A DNA stretch of 64,000 nucleotides. It comes from Paraburkholderia sp. Tr-20389 (GTDB lineage Bacteria > Pseudomonadota > Gammaproteobacteria > Burkholderiales > Burkholderiaceae). The stretch's first letter is position 1; every line of letters starts with the position of its first letter. The notes beneath the pieces were generated by a model. The model saw nothing but the letters and a program-made list of their open reading frames with translations. It was not told where the DNA came from and ran no database searches. The stretch spans positions 1 to 64,000 of the forward strand of contig NZ_JAAGPD010000046.1 of assembly GCF_017104565.1 (NCBI RefSeq). The letters run 5' to 3'. The position numbers were made by a program, and so were the translations under genes. This document shows, piece by piece, positions 1 through 9,172 of this stretch.

Positions 1-126
1 GCCGGCGCCGGCGCGCTCCACCTTGATCACATCCGCGCCGAACCACGCGAGCAACTGCGTGCAGGTCGGGCCTGATTGCACATGCGTGAAATCGAGAATG
101 CGCACACCGTCGAGTGCCTTGCCCAT
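1..126 (-). CDS. frc: Formyl-CoA:oxalate CoA-transferase paralogue, N-terminus only (window edge)
   Basis: The 42 visible codons are almost identical to the start of the complete frc at 1981-3231. They carry the same FTHVQ segment (Gln17 of the family, active-site region) and the [14 protein letters not shown] block. The protein belongs to CoA-transferase family III and would move CoA from formyl-CoA to oxalate in the cytoplasm. The start is the ATG at 126. The gene runs off the left edge, so its completeness cannot be judged. A motif resembling one upstream of the first gntR lies about 90 bases upstream. The genome therefore carries at least two frc copies close together; whether this copy uses oxalate or another acyl-CoA is unknown. 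Confidence 0.85.
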   Translation of the reverse strand, partial: MGKALDGVRILDFTHVQSGPTCTQLLAWFGADVIKVERAGAG

Positions 127-211
127 GCTACGTCTCCCATCATCGTTGAATGCTTGCCGCTGGCGCTGCTCGTGTTCCGGGGGGGTGCTTCCCTCCGCGT
201 CGAACCCGCCT

Positions 212-231
212 GATATGTGATATATCGTATT
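212..231 (-). promoter_or_regulatory. Operator-like motif upstream of the frc paralogue
   Basis: The minus strand reads AATACGATATATCACATATC, differing at two positions from the motif upstream of the first gntR (6063-6082). It is strongly AT-rich in GC-rich surroundings. By position it is a candidate binding site for one of the two GntR/FCD regulators nearby. This is inference from shared sequence only. Confidence 0.5.
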
Positions 232-369
232 TACAGGTCGCTATTTGGGCAAGCTTTTTCCCCAGTTTTTGAGCGGGGATAAACCCCAGGGTGTTTTTTG
301 CTTGAGGTGCGATGTCGCCTCGGGCGGCGAGCGGCTTTTTGTTGGTTTTCGCGAGGCGTTTTCGGATGT

Positions 370-1075
370 GCTTTTTCGCTGGCATCCGCGTGGCGCCTAC
401 GCGGCGCGGGCGTTGCCCCTGTGCGGGGCGGCACCTACTTTTCTTTGCAGCGGCAAAGAAAAGTAGGCAAAAGAAAGCCGCTCACACCGCCAACTCTTGA
501 CGTTTACCCACGGGCCTCCCACGTCCCTACACTTCGCACGGCAACTTGCAACGAGATCTCCGTTGCAATCGCGCTGATCCAGCGCCTCATCCATTTCATG
601 CAACGACGTCGAAGCCCACAATATGGAAAATCCCCGCCCCACGTGGCAAACGACGTAAGAGGGCCTTCGCGCAGCATCGGGCACCATCGCAAGAGAACGG
701 TTTTCTGTCCGTGCCGTGGCCTGAACGGCATGGCGACCTACACACAGTTTGCCACCTGGGCGGCGCAAACGATTCGCTGCCGCTGGCTACGCTATGGGTG
801 AGTGAAGTGGGTGATGCGCCTGTTCAATGCGTTGGCAACGGCGTCAAATAGCGCGATGCCGCGCGAAGGACGGGGACACGTTGAGAGCCCCTGGGCAAAC
901 GTCAAGGATTGGCGGTGTGAGCGGCTTTCTTTTGCCTACTTTTCTTTGCCGCTGCAAAGAAAAGTAGGTGCCGCCCCGCACAGGGGCAACGCCAGCAAAC
1001 CAAAGACATAGCGCGGATGCCAGCGAAGCGAAAACCCCAAAAACCCAGGATGGCGACTGCGTCGCAGACAAAAAA
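370..1075. repeat. Mirror-symmetric intergenic element, copy 1 (diverged)
   Basis: The left arm holds CGCTGGCATCCGCG, CCCCTGTGCGGGG and a 34-base perfect-stem hairpin (434-467). The same modules recur inverted on the right (hairpin 935-968, then to a GCGACTGCGTCGCAGAC end near 1052-1069). The inner inverted repeat is intact on the right (736-765) but decayed on the left (634-662), and the 73-base core differs from the other copies. No transposase or convincing gene is present; short ORFs inside are by-products of the repeat. It fills the gap between the frc paralogue and a small gene. The left boundary is uncertain: 232-369 shows no clear feature. Confidence 0.75.
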
Positions 1076-1086
1076 ACCTACACCGC

Positions 1087-1314
1087 CTACGGCGAAATAA
1101 TAGCCACAACAGCGCCGCGCGCAGCGGCAATAGCAGCTGCCTCAGTGGCAAAAACAGTCTGATCGACAACCTGTTGAAAAGGCAAAACGGCAATGGGCGC
1201 CTCAGCCCCATCATCGAGCTTACGGACGGCAGCAAAAGCAGCCCACCCACCGTTATGAATGAACTGCATCGCAGACAGTTCGAGCTGGTAAGGTCCAAAG
1301 TTTTCTACACGCAT
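1087..1314 (-). CDS. Small conserved-looking hypothetical protein (75 aa)
   Basis: A 75-residue ORF beginning MRVENFGPYQLELSAMQFI. The ATG at 1314 is chosen because GGAG lies about 8 bases upstream; the longer ORF adds an unlikely leader. The sequence has a mixed, soluble-protein composition and ends in an alanine-rich helix-like stretch. No family is recognised. It lies downstream of the PAS gene on the same strand with a gap of about 110 bases, so co-transcription is possible. The repeat element begins right after its stop codon. Coding is likely but not proven. Confidence 0.5.
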   Translation of the reverse strand: MRVENFGPYQLELSAMQFIHNGGWAAFAAVRKLDDGAEAPIAVLPFQQVVDQTVFATEAAAIAAARGAVVAIISP

Positions 1315-1427
1315 CGATATTCTCCGTGCGATCGCCACGACGGCGATGAACAAGATATAAACGACTGCGCGAAGCGCAAAGCGGCCCGTTACGTGACCGC
1401 CTTCAGGCAACAATACAAAACGACACC

Positions 1428-1859
1428 TCAGGCGCCGACACGCGCCTCAAGTTCCGCGATGCGCTTGCGCAGACTGCGGTCTTCCTGGAAGCGCGCGGTC
1501 TCATCGCGGATCACCGCAACGATGCCCGTCAACTCGCGCTCGGGTGAGTAAAGCAATGCAACGGTAAAAGCAATGGACAGCGCACGGCCATCCTTGTGAA
1601 CGGAAGGCACACGCAACAGGTCGTGACCATAGCGCGTCTGTCCCGTCGCCATGGTCTTCTCATAGCCTTCCCAATGACGCCCGCGAAGACGTTCGGGAAT
1701 GATCAGATCGAGCGATTTGCCGAGTGCTTCTTCCTGCGTGAAGCCGAACATGCGCTCGGCTGCGGGATTCCACAGCGTGATCGCGCCGCTCTTGTCCGAG
1801 ATCACGACGGCATCGCCGATCACGTTCACCAGCTGTTCATAGTCGATGGCTGCTTGCAT
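1428..1859 (-). CDS. Single PAS-domain sensor protein
   Basis: A 143-residue protein made almost entirely of one PAS domain (about residues 5-120), recognisable by VISDKSGAITLWNPAAERMFGF and the later LTGIVAVIRDETARF strand. A short charged coiled-coil tail (RSLRKRIAELEARV) follows. There is no kinase, GGDEF or HTH output domain and no membrane segment. It probably senses a small ligand or redox state in the cytoplasm and passes the signal by protein contact. It sits between the frc paralogue and the oxc-frc operon, so a link to oxalate metabolism is conceivable but only by position. Confidence 0.88.
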   Translation of the reverse strand: MQAAIDYEQLVNVIGDAVVISDKSGAITLWNPAAERMFGFTQEEALGKSLDLIIPERLRGRHWEGYEKTMATGQTRYGHDLLRVPSVHKDGRALSIAFTVALLYSPERELTGIVAVIRDETARFQEDRSLRKRIAELEARVGA

Positions 1860-1980
1860 ATAGGGGCTCGTGTGTAATTTGACTTAGCTGCCGCTCAGTT
1901 GAAAACAGCGCCACGCCGGCGCTGTTCAGCGGACCGCGCTGCCTTCATTGCAGCGCAGTCCATTCAAACGCCTCCTGTGA

Positions 1981-3231
1981 TTACACCACCTTCGCTTCCC
2001 GCATGTTGGCGATCTGCTCGAAGCTGTAACCGAGGCCCGCGAGCACTTCTTCCGTGTGCTCGCCGAGCAGCGGCGAACCCGTGATCTCCGGCTTCATGTC
2101 CGAGAACTTGATCGGGCTGCCGACCGTCAGGTACTTGCCGCGCGCCTTGTGGTCCACTTCCACGATCGTGCCGCTCTTGCGCAGCGATTCATCTGCCGCG
2201 ATTTCCTTCATCGACAGAACCGGCGAGCACGGAATATCGAACTTGCGCAGGATGTCGACCGCTTCGAACTTCGTCTTGTCGGCGAGCCACTGTTCGATCG
2301 TGTTGAAGATATCGAAGATGTGCGGCTGACGTGCCTGCGCCGTCTTGTAGGCCGGATCGTCGATCCATTCCGGCTTGCCGATTGCACGGCAGATCGGCTC
2401 CCATGCGTGGCCCTGCACCGTGAAGTAGATGTACGCGTTCGGATCCGTTTCCCAGCCCTTGCACTTCAGCACCCAGCCCGGCTGACCGCCGCCGCCTGCA
2501 TTGCCGCCGCGCGGCACGACATCGGTGAACTCGCCGTGCGGGTACTGCGGATATTCTTCGAGGTAGCCGATGCGGTCCAGACGCTGCTGGTCGCGCAGCT
2601 TCACGCGGCACAGGTTGATCACGCTGTCCTGCATCGACACGGCCACCTTCTGGCCCTTGCCCGTCTTGTCGCGGCCGATCAGCGCCGTGAGAATGCCGAT
2701 GGCAAGGTGCATACCCGTGTTGCTGTCGCCGAGCGCCGCTGCGCTGACCGTCGGCGGGCCGTCCCAGAAGCCCGTCGTCGATGCGGCGCCGCCTGCGCAC
2801 TGCGCGACGTTTTCATAGACCTTCAGGTCGTCGTAGTGGTGGCCGTCGCTGAAGCCCTTGACCGAGGCGACGATCATCTTCGGATTCAGTTCGTTGATGC
2901 GCTCCCACGTGAAGCCCATGCGGTCCAGCGCGCCCGGTGCGAAGTTCTCGACCAGCACGTCCGATTCCTTGATCAGGCGTTCGAGCACTTCCTTGCCGTC
3001 CTGCGTCTTCGTGTCGAGCGTCAGCGAACGCTTGTTGCTGTTGAGCATCGTGAAGTACAACGCGTCGGCTTCGGGAATGTCGCGCAACTGGTTGCGTGTC
3101 ACGTCGCCAGCACCGGGACGTTCGACCTTGATCACATCCGCGCCGAACCAGGCAAGCAACTGGGTGCACGCCGGACCTGCCTGGACGTGCGTGAAGTCGA
3201 TGATCTTGACGCCTTCGAGTGGTTTGCTCAC
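1981..3231 (-). CDS. frc: Formyl-CoA:oxalate CoA-transferase
   Basis: A 416-residue family III CoA-transferase, the usual length. It converts formyl-CoA plus oxalate to oxalyl-CoA plus formate in the cytoplasm. Gln17 (FTHVQ), catalytic Asp169 (ALGDSNTG) and the glycine loop GGGGQ (about 246-250) are all present. Position 48 is Gln, as in E. coli YfdW, where Oxalobacter has Trp. The start is GTG at 3231, preceded by GGAGA at suitable spacing. It lies 26 bases downstream of oxc and is surely its operon partner. Oxc regenerates formyl-CoA, closing the cycle. Confidence 0.97.
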   Translation of the reverse strand: MSKPLEGVKIIDFTHVQAGPACTQLLAWFGADVIKVERPGAGDVTRNQLRDIPEADALYFTMLNSNKRSLTLDTKTQDGKEVLERLIKESDVLVENFAPGALDRMGFTWERINELNPKMIVASVKGFSDGHHYDDLKVYENVAQCAGGAASTTGFWDGPPTVSAAALGDSNTGMHLAIGILTALIGRDKTGKGQKVAVSMQDSVINLCRVKLRDQQRLDRIGYLEEYPQYPHGEFTDVVPRGGNAGGGGQPGWVLKCKGWETDPNAYIYFTVQGHAWEPICRAIGKPEWIDDPAYKTAQARQPHIFDIFNTIEQWLADKTKFEAVDILRKFDIPCSPVLSMKEIAADESLRKSGTIVEVDHKARGKYLTVGSPIKFSDMKPEITGSPLLGEHTEEVLAGLGYSFEQIANMREAKVV

Positions 3232-3257
3232 TTTTGTATCTCCGTGATGGGCTGCTG

Positions 3258-4997
3258 TTACTTTTTCATTGCCGCGCTTTGCGGGTTCAGATTGGTCAGG
3301 CGTCCGCTTTCCGTGCCCGCCGCTTCGTCGATCACTGCGTTGATGAGCGTCGGCTTGCCGGAAGCGATGGATTCCTTCACGGCCTTCTCAAGCTCTTCAG
3401 GCGTCGTCACGTTGTAGCCGATGCCGCCGAATGCCTCGATCATCTTGTCGTAGCGCGCATCCTTGACGAACACGGTCGGCGCAACGTCCTTGCCGCCCGT
3501 CGGGTTCACGTCGGTGCCGCGATACACGCCGTTGTTGTTGAAGATGATCGTGCACACGGGCAACTCGTAACGGCAGATCGTTTCGAGTTCCATGCCGCTG
3601 AAGCCGAACGCGCTATCGCCTTCGATCGCCAGCACCTGCTTGCCGCTCGTCACGGCCGCGCCGATCGCGAAGCCCATGCCGATGCCCATCACGCCCCACG
3701 TACCCGAGTCGAAGCGCTTGCGCGGCTGGTACATGTCGATGATGGCGCGCGCGTAATCCAGCGTGTTCGCGCCTTCGTTCACCACGTTGATGTCCGGGTT
3801 CTCCTTGACGATGTCGCGCAGCACGCGCAGTGCGCTGTGGAAGTTCATCGGCGACGGACTCTTCGCGAGCGTCGCGGCCATCTTTTCGAGGTTCGTGTTC
3901 TTCTTCTGGCTGACGGCGTCGAGCCATTCCTTCGGCGGCTGCGGGAAGTTGTCGCCGACCTGATCGAGCAGCGATGCGACGCACGAACCGATGTCACCGA
4001 CGATCGGTGCCGCGATCGCGACGTTGCTGTCCATTTCCTGCGCCGAGATGTCAATCTGCACGAACTGCTTCGGCTTGCCCCACGTCTTGCCCTTGCCGTG
4101 CGCCAGCAGCCAGTTCAGACGCGCGCCGATCAGCACGACGACGTCGGATTCGGCGAGCACGAACGAACGCGCCGCGGAAGCCGATTGCTCGTGCGTGTCG
4201 GGCAGCAGACCCTTCGCCATCGACATCGGAAGATACGGAATGCCCGTCTTCTCGATGAATGCGCGGATTTCCTTATCGGCCTGCGAGTACGATGCGCCCT
4301 TGCCGAGCAACACCAGCGGACGCTTCGCGCCCTTCAGCAGATCGATGGCGCGCTTGACGGAATCCGGTGCGGGCAGTTGACGCGGCGCGGCGTCGATCAC
4401 ACGGACGATCGACTGCTTCGCCTTGACGGCGTCGATGGTCTGCGCCAGCAGCTTCGCGGGCAGATCGAGATACACGCCGCCCGGGCGGCCCGACACGGCA
4501 GCGCGGATCGCGCGTGCGAGGCCGATGCCGATGTCCTCTGCGTGCAGCACGCGATACGCAGCCTTCGCATATGGCTTCGCTGCGTTCAGCTGATCCATTT
4601 CTTCGTAGTCGCCTTGCTGCAGGTCGACGATTTCGCGTTCGCTCGATCCGCTGATCAGGATCATCGGGAAGCAGTTGGTCGTCGCGTTGGCGAGTGCCGT
4701 GAGGCCATTCAGGAAGCCCGGCGCGGACACCGTGAGGCAGATGCCTGGCTTTTGCGTCATGTAGCCGGCGATGGCGGCTGCATGACCTGCGTGCTGTTCG
4801 TGACGGAAACCGATAAAGCGCATTCCTTCGGCTTGCGCGAGGCGCGCGAGGTCGGTGATAGGAATGCCGACCAGACCAAAAATGGTGTCGATATCGTTCG
4901 CTTTCAGCGCATCGATGACGAGGTGGAACCCGTCCGTCGTTTGTTGTGCGTTCTCTTCAGCGGATTCTTGCGGTCTGATCTCAAGTACATCTGCCAT
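3258..4997 (-). CDS. oxc: Oxalyl-CoA decarboxylase
   Basis: A 579-residue thiamine-diphosphate enzyme that decarboxylates oxalyl-CoA to formyl-CoA and CO2. The cofactor-activating glutamate is in FRHEQHA (about residue 67), and the ThDP/Mg motif GDSAFGFS...NNNG spans about 458-485. The ORF is open further upstream, but the ATG at 4997 follows a strong GGAGGAG site and matches the family length. It is the first gene of the oxc-frc operon. An AT-rich operator-like sequence lies about 40 bases upstream. The 973-aa open frame on the opposite strand is a high-GC shadow. Confidence 0.97.
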   Translation of the reverse strand: MADVLEIRPQESAEENAQQTTDGFHLVIDALKANDIDTIFGLVGIPITDLARLAQAEGMRFIGFRHEQHAGHAAAIAGYMTQKPGICLTVSAPGFLNGLTALANATTNCFPMILISGSSEREIVDLQQGDYEEMDQLNAAKPYAKAAYRVLHAEDIGIGLARAIRAAVSGRPGGVYLDLPAKLLAQTIDAVKAKQSIVRVIDAAPRQLPAPDSVKRAIDLLKGAKRPLVLLGKGASYSQADKEIRAFIEKTGIPYLPMSMAKGLLPDTHEQSASAARSFVLAESDVVVLIGARLNWLLAHGKGKTWGKPKQFVQIDISAQEMDSNVAIAAPIVGDIGSCVASLLDQVGDNFPQPPKEWLDAVSQKKNTNLEKMAATLAKSPSPMNFHSALRVLRDIVKENPDINVVNEGANTLDYARAIIDMYQPRKRFDSGTWGVMGIGMGFAIGAAVTSGKQVLAIEGDSAFGFSGMELETICRYELPVCTIIFNNNGVYRGTDVNPTGGKDVAPTVFVKDARYDKMIEAFGGIGYNVTTPEELEKAVKESIASGKPTLINAVIDEAAGTESGRLTNLNPQSAAMKK

Positions 4998-5034
4998 GAC
5001 GTCTCCTCCTTGGCCGGGTGTTGTGTGGCGTCTC

Positions 5035-5049
5035 GTGATATACAATATT
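5035..5049 (-). promoter_or_regulatory. Operator-like motif upstream of oxc
   Basis: The minus strand reads AATATTGTATATCAC, sharing the core of the motifs upstream of the frc paralogue and both gntR genes. It lies about 40 bases before the oxc start, where a repressor could block transcription. Assigning it to a GntR/FCD protein is inference. Confidence 0.5.
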
Positions 5050-5228
5050 CCAAACACAATATTAGTCAACGAATTTTTGCGGGTGCTACTGGGTGTTGCT
5101 GCATTGCAAAAGGTCTCGCGGGCTTTGTGTCTGAAGGGTTTGGGCGCCTGAATCGTGCGATGCATCAAGCGTCCGTACGGGATAGTCCTGGGGTCGCGTT
5201 ACGTCGTTTGTGTCGTGTGACGGCGGCC

Positions 5229-5948
5229 TTAGTCCAGAAAATCGCAATGTGTTTCGACATACAGCGCGAGGTCGAGCGAATGCTGACGCACGAGCGTTTC
5301 GACCTGCTCGGTGTCGCGCGCCTCGAGCGCCTCGATGATGCGCATGTGGTCCTCGATCGAACGCGATGCGCGGTCGCTCTGCGCGATCGTCATGCGGCGT
5401 ATCGCGCGCACGTGCATGAAGATGTTCTTGATCGTATCGAGGATGATCTGCGAGCCGGACAGTTCGACGAGCGCCTGATGAAACGCGATGTTCACCTCGC
5501 TGTACTCCTCGATGTGATCGGTCGGCGTCGCGGAATGGAAGTCGTCGAACATGGCCCGCAGCTTCGCGATGTCGGCGCTCGACGCCCGTTGGGTCGCGAG
5601 GCGCGCCGCGACGCTTTCCAACGCGGCCCACATGCAGATCATCTCGACGATCTCTTTCTTGGTCTTGCGCAGGATGTAGACGCCGCGGCGCGGCACCGTG
5701 CGCAGGAAGCCCTCCTGTTCGAGCAGCGTCATCGCCTCGCGCACGGGCGTGCGGCTCACGCCGAGCGCTTCGGTCAGTTCCTTCTCATCCAGACGCACTT
5801 CTTCACGCGAGTGATAGATGTCGGTGTTGGCAATCGCCTGCTTGAGCCGCGCGTACGCCTGATCGCGCAGCGAAGCCGTCGCGTTGATCGGCGTGAGGTT
5901 CAGGCTCAACGGGACCGCGCGGACATTTTCTTGCGTGTCGGTGGACAT
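5229..5948 (-). CDS. GntR family (FCD-type) transcriptional regulator
   Basis: A 239-residue regulator. The N-terminal winged helix spans about residues 15-85 (ELTEALGVSRTPVREAMTLLEQEGF, the typical recognition helix), followed by a C-terminal all-helical FCD ligand domain. Members bind small acids and repress or activate catabolic genes. The ATG at 5948 is preferred because GAGGAG lies upstream; the longer ORF would add a 49-residue leader. It is read in the same direction as oxc-frc, about 230 bases away. It is a close paralogue of the regulator at 9173-9892, with the same length. A role in controlling oxalate genes is likely from context. Confidence 0.92.
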   Translation of the reverse strand: MSTDTQENVRAVPLSLNLTPINATASLRDQAYARLKQAIANTDIYHSREEVRLDEKELTEALGVSRTPVREAMTLLEQEGFLRTVPRRGVYILRKTKKEIVEMICMWAALESVAARLATQRASSADIAKLRAMFDDFHSATPTDHIEEYSEVNIAFHQALVELSGSQIILDTIKNIFMHVRAIRRMTIAQSDRASRSIEDHMRIIEALEARDTEQVETLVRQHSLDLALYVETHCDFLD

Positions 5949-6062
5949 GGTCGACGTGTCTCCTCGATGTCGAAAACGGTGATGGCCCACTCGACGGACG
6001 CCGGATACGGGGTGGTCGTTGAGCCTTTCTGCGTGTCTGCGTATACCGCTTTGTATATGTGC

Positions 6063-6082
6063 AATACTGTATATCACATATC
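6063..6082. promoter_or_regulatory. Operator-like motif upstream of the first gntR
   Basis: AATACTGTATATCACATATC lies about 115 bases upstream of the gntR start. It is shared at 18 of 20 positions with the site near the frc paralogue and, in its core, with sites near oxc and the second gntR. Autoregulation is a reasonable inference. Confidence 0.5.
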
Positions 6083-6229
6083 TATCCGCGACCAATTCTC
6101 CTGCACCCTAGGTTTGCAGCGGTCTTTCCATACATGTTAGTTAATGGTTTTCAAAGAAAACTTTAACTATCGTGAATTGATTGATTTGCCTATGCTGTCT
6201 TCACGGCAATCGATGACATGGAGGGGATG

Positions 6230-6601
6230 ATGCGCAACGCACACGATCAACACCGGACCGACTACGACCACGCGGTCGAGATGCAGCTGTGCGCGTTCAA
6301 TAGCGCGTTTGCAGATCTCGGTCTGCGGTTCCGCTGGGACGCTGAGACGCTGACGTCGCTTGCGACGATCGATGGCGAGCATGCTCGCGTGGTGGCCTAT
6401 CTTCAGGCGCAGCAGGCGCATTTGCTGAATGCGTATAGCGCTGAGTTTTTGTGTGCGGCCATTCTGGCCAAGAAGAGCGCGCATACGGCTGCTGTTTTGC
6501 CGACTCAGGCATCTGTCGATGCGGGTCGTGCCCGGCCGTCGGTGTTTTCTATCTCGCGGTATTTCGCCGATGATGGTGTGCCGGCGTTGGCGGGGGCTTA
6601 A
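6230..6601 (+). CDS. Hypothetical protein, probably soluble (123 aa)
   Basis: No family is recognised. The ATG at 6230 is chosen over ATGs at 6218 and 6227 because GGAGG (6220-6224) lies five bases upstream. The first 80 residues are predicted helical and well mixed (NSAFADLGLRFRWDAETLTSL, AYLQAQQAHLLNAYSAEFL), while the tail is alanine-rich and low in complexity. There is no signal peptide or membrane segment. It stands alone on the plus strand, divergent from the gntR, and ends just before the second repeat element. Confidence 0.7.
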   Translation: MRNAHDQHRTDYDHAVEMQLCAFNSAFADLGLRFRWDAETLTSLATIDGEHARVVAYLQAQQAHLLNAYSAEFLCAAILAKKSAHTAAVLPTQASVDAGRARPSVFSISRYFADDGVPALAGA

Positions 6602-6604
6602 GGT

Positions 6605-7397
6605 TTTTCGCCTGCGGCGCGGCGTTGCCGGTTTGGTTTTTTGCTTTTGGTTTTGGTTTTGCTCTCTTGGCTTTGGCTTTTCGCTGGCATCCGCGTTTTG
6701 CCTTCGCAGTTCTAGCGTCGCCCCTGTGCGGGGCGGCACCTACTTTTCTTTGCAGCGGCAAAGAAAAGTAGGCAAAAGAAAGCCGCTCACACCGCTAATC
6801 CTTCTTCCTGCCTGCGGGCCCCCTACGGGTCCCGCACTTCAAACGGCACCACATCATTTTGCGCCCGTTGCCAGCGCGTTGAAGCGACGCATCCCCCACT
6901 CCAATCACCCGCAGGATAGCCAGCGGCAGCGAATGATCCGCGCCGCCCAGGTGGCAAACTGTGTGTAGGTTATCGCACCGTATGCGTTCGCGCTTCTACG
7001 ACACCGATCCCGCTTTTCAGTCCGGAGTGGTGCATTTCCGTCGTGACGACCTACACACAGTTTGCCACCTAGGCGGCGGTGGAGGCCTGATAACGCAGTC
7101 CGTGACGCGGGAGTGCGAAGCGGGGGATGCGTGCAGTTAGCACGCTGGCAACGCACATGAATTAGCGCGATGCCGCGCACAGGACGGGGACGTTGAGAGC
7201 CCCTGGGCGAACGTCAAGGATTGGCGGGGTTAGCGGCTTTCTTTTGCCTACTTTTCTTTGCCGCTGCAAAGAAAAGTAGGTGCCGCCCCGCACAGGGGCG
7301 ACGCTAGAACGACGAAGGCAAAGCGCGGATGCCAGCGAAAAGCAAAAGCAAAAAGCAAAAACAAAAACCCAAACCGGCACCGCCGCGTCGCAGACAA
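6605..7397. repeat. Mirror-symmetric intergenic element, copy 2
   Basis: The outer ends TTCGCCTGCGGCGCGGCG (left) and the matching inverted CGCCGCGTCGCAGACAA (right) bound a nearly palindromic unit. Arm hairpins of 34 bases lie at 6739-6772 and 7247-7280, each beside a CCCCTGTGCGGGG module. Inverted repeats of 30 bases at 6941-6970 and 7049-7078 flank a 78-base asymmetric core. The left arm is type A (inner CCACTCCAATCACCCG) and the right inner arm is type B (GTGCAGTTAGCACGCTGGC). It fills the whole gap between the preceding gene and the MFS gene stop codon. It encodes no transposase. Confidence 0.85.
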
Positions 7398-7400
7398 CAA

Positions 7401-8717
7401 TCACTCGCCAGAAGTCGCGCTCAACCGCGACGCACTCGCCGAAGAGGAACTCGCGGCACTCCCCTCGATCCACCGAGCCCGCATCGGCGCCAGCACGAAT
7501 TTCGCCGAGACGCCGGCAGCAATCGTAATCACAGCCGACACGATGAACACGAGATTCCACCCACCTGCAGCCGACAGCACCGAAGCCAGCGGCACGAGCA
7601 AAGCAGCCGTTCCCTTGGCGGTATACAACGTGCCCGCATTCGATGCGGCAAACTTGCTGCCGAACGTGTCCGCGCAAATCGCCGGAAAGATCGAGAAGAT
7701 CTCGCCCCAGAACAGGAAGATCAACGCAGCGAACGTCATGAACGCATAAGGATTCTGGCCATACTGCATCATGCCCAGCAGTGCGAGCCCTTCGCCGATG
7801 AAGATCGCGAACATCGTGTTCTCACGGCCGATCTTGTCCGAGATGAAGCCGCACAGCGGACGCGTAAAGCCATTGCAGATGTTGTCGATCGACAATGTCA
7901 TCGTCAGCAGCGGCAGCGTCATGCCGAACATCGTCATCGGCAGCTTCGCGAGGCCCCAATCCTTTGCGATCGGACCGATCTGCGCCGTCGCCATCAGACC
8001 GCCCGCCGCTACCGCGACAAACGACACATAGATCACCCAGAACACCGGCGTCTTGATCATCTGACCCGGCGTGTAGTCCACCTTGCTCACCGCGAACTTG
8101 CGCTTCACGTTGCCCGTCGCACGCGCCACCGGCTTGTGCAGCAACAGCGCCAGCACCAGAATCGCGACGCCCTGCAGAATGCCGAAGAACTGGAACGTGT
8201 GCTCGTAACCCGAGCGCGTAATCATGTTCGCAATTGGAACCACGGTGACGGCAGCGCCTGCACCGAAGCCCGCAGCCGTCAGACCGGCAGCAAGACCACG
8301 CTTGTCCGGAAACCACTTCAGCGCATTGCCCACGCACGTGCCATACACGCCGCCCGCGCCGATGCCGGCGATCACGGAGCCAATGTACAGCTCGGGCAGC
8401 GTCGTCGCATGCGCGAACATCATCCACGCGAGGCCCGCGCAGATCGCGCCGCCCGCCACGACGGGACGCGGACCGAAACGGTCGACGAGCCAGCCTTCAA
8501 CGGGCACGAGCCACGTTTCCGTGAGAATGAAGATCGAGAACGCAAGCTGAATCGATGCTTCGCCCCAGTGATGCCGCGCATTCATCGGCGCAACAAAGAG
8601 CGTCCAGGCGTATTGAAGGTTAGCGACCAGCGCCATGCACAGCATGCCGATCACCAGCTGACACCAACGGTTTGAGAGCATGCCGCTCCCCGTCGCCTGT
8701 CGGGTGTTTCCATTCAT
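7401..8717 (-). CDS. oxlT: MFS transporter, oxalate:formate antiporter type
   Basis: A 438-residue major facilitator with about twelve hydrophobic segments. The early MFS loop motif is seen as GWLVDRFGPRPVVAGGAI and a later GFISDKIGRENTM. The N-terminal helix NLQYAWTLFVAPM and the context match OxlT-like carriers, which import oxalate in exchange for formate. The ATG at 8717 has GGAGA eight bases upstream; an ATG six bases earlier is too close to that site. It ends against repeat element copy 2. Its position between two GntR genes and near oxc-frc supports oxalate uptake, though the substrate is inferred. Confidence 0.85.
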   Translation of the reverse strand: MNGNTRQATGSGMLSNRWCQLVIGMLCMALVANLQYAWTLFVAPMNARHHWGEASIQLAFSIFILTETWLVPVEGWLVDRFGPRPVVAGGAICAGLAWMMFAHATTLPELYIGSVIAGIGAGGVYGTCVGNALKWFPDKRGLAAGLTAAGFGAGAAVTVVPIANMITRSGYEHTFQFFGILQGVAILVLALLLHKPVARATGNVKRKFAVSKVDYTPGQMIKTPVFWVIYVSFVAVAAGGLMATAQIGPIAKDWGLAKLPMTMFGMTLPLLTMTLSIDNICNGFTRPLCGFISDKIGRENTMFAIFIGEGLALLGMMQYGQNPYAFMTFAALIFLFWGEIFSIFPAICADTFGSKFAASNAGTLYTAKGTAALLVPLASVLSAAGGWNLVFIVSAVITIAAGVSAKFVLAPMRARWIEGSAASSSSASASRLSATSGE

Positions 8718-9172
8718 GAGCATCGTCTCCGCTTTCTATATTGTGTCGATGCTGGCCGCGCCATTCGTGACAGCGCCGCTGCATCCGCCTTACTGGTTTT
8801 CTTCTACCCGGCGTTGGGGACTTTCGACAGACCTGCGTAGTTAACCATTCAAACAGGTTGTCAGTCTTTACATTTTTATTCCAGCAGCCTGCGGATTTTC
8901 CCCAATGCGATGCACATGAATGCGCATTCGCACGCGTTAACCCTTATGTCAGACCACTACCGGGCGAATCCATCGTAAGGTGCCGCGGCGGATTGCGAAT
9001 AATTAAAGAAAGTTATCGACACTATTCGCGATCGTTTATGGATGCGATGGCGCGGGGCGCGCAGAGGAGCATGCTGCTTGGCAATGAGGGAAGACGCGAA
9101 CATCCTGGAAGGATGTCCGCGATAGATCAACAGCGGATCAACGGCAGGCGTGACTTGCCCGCAGGATTACGC
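8718..9172. other. Gene-free stretch between MFS transporter and second gntR
   Basis: No credible ORF is seen; the long plus-strand frame over it is a shadow of the gntR. It holds the promoter region of the MFS gene (with TATATTGTG near 8737, weakly like the operator motif) and, near 9100-9120, a small stem ACATCC...GGATGT that could be the 3' end of the gntR transcript. Confidence 0.5.

Noticed and set aside
3219-6140. 973-residue open frame on the plus strand opposite oxc and gntR
   Set aside because: It is Arg/His/Asp-rich antisense of well-supported genes, the usual shadow in high-GC DNA, with no family features.
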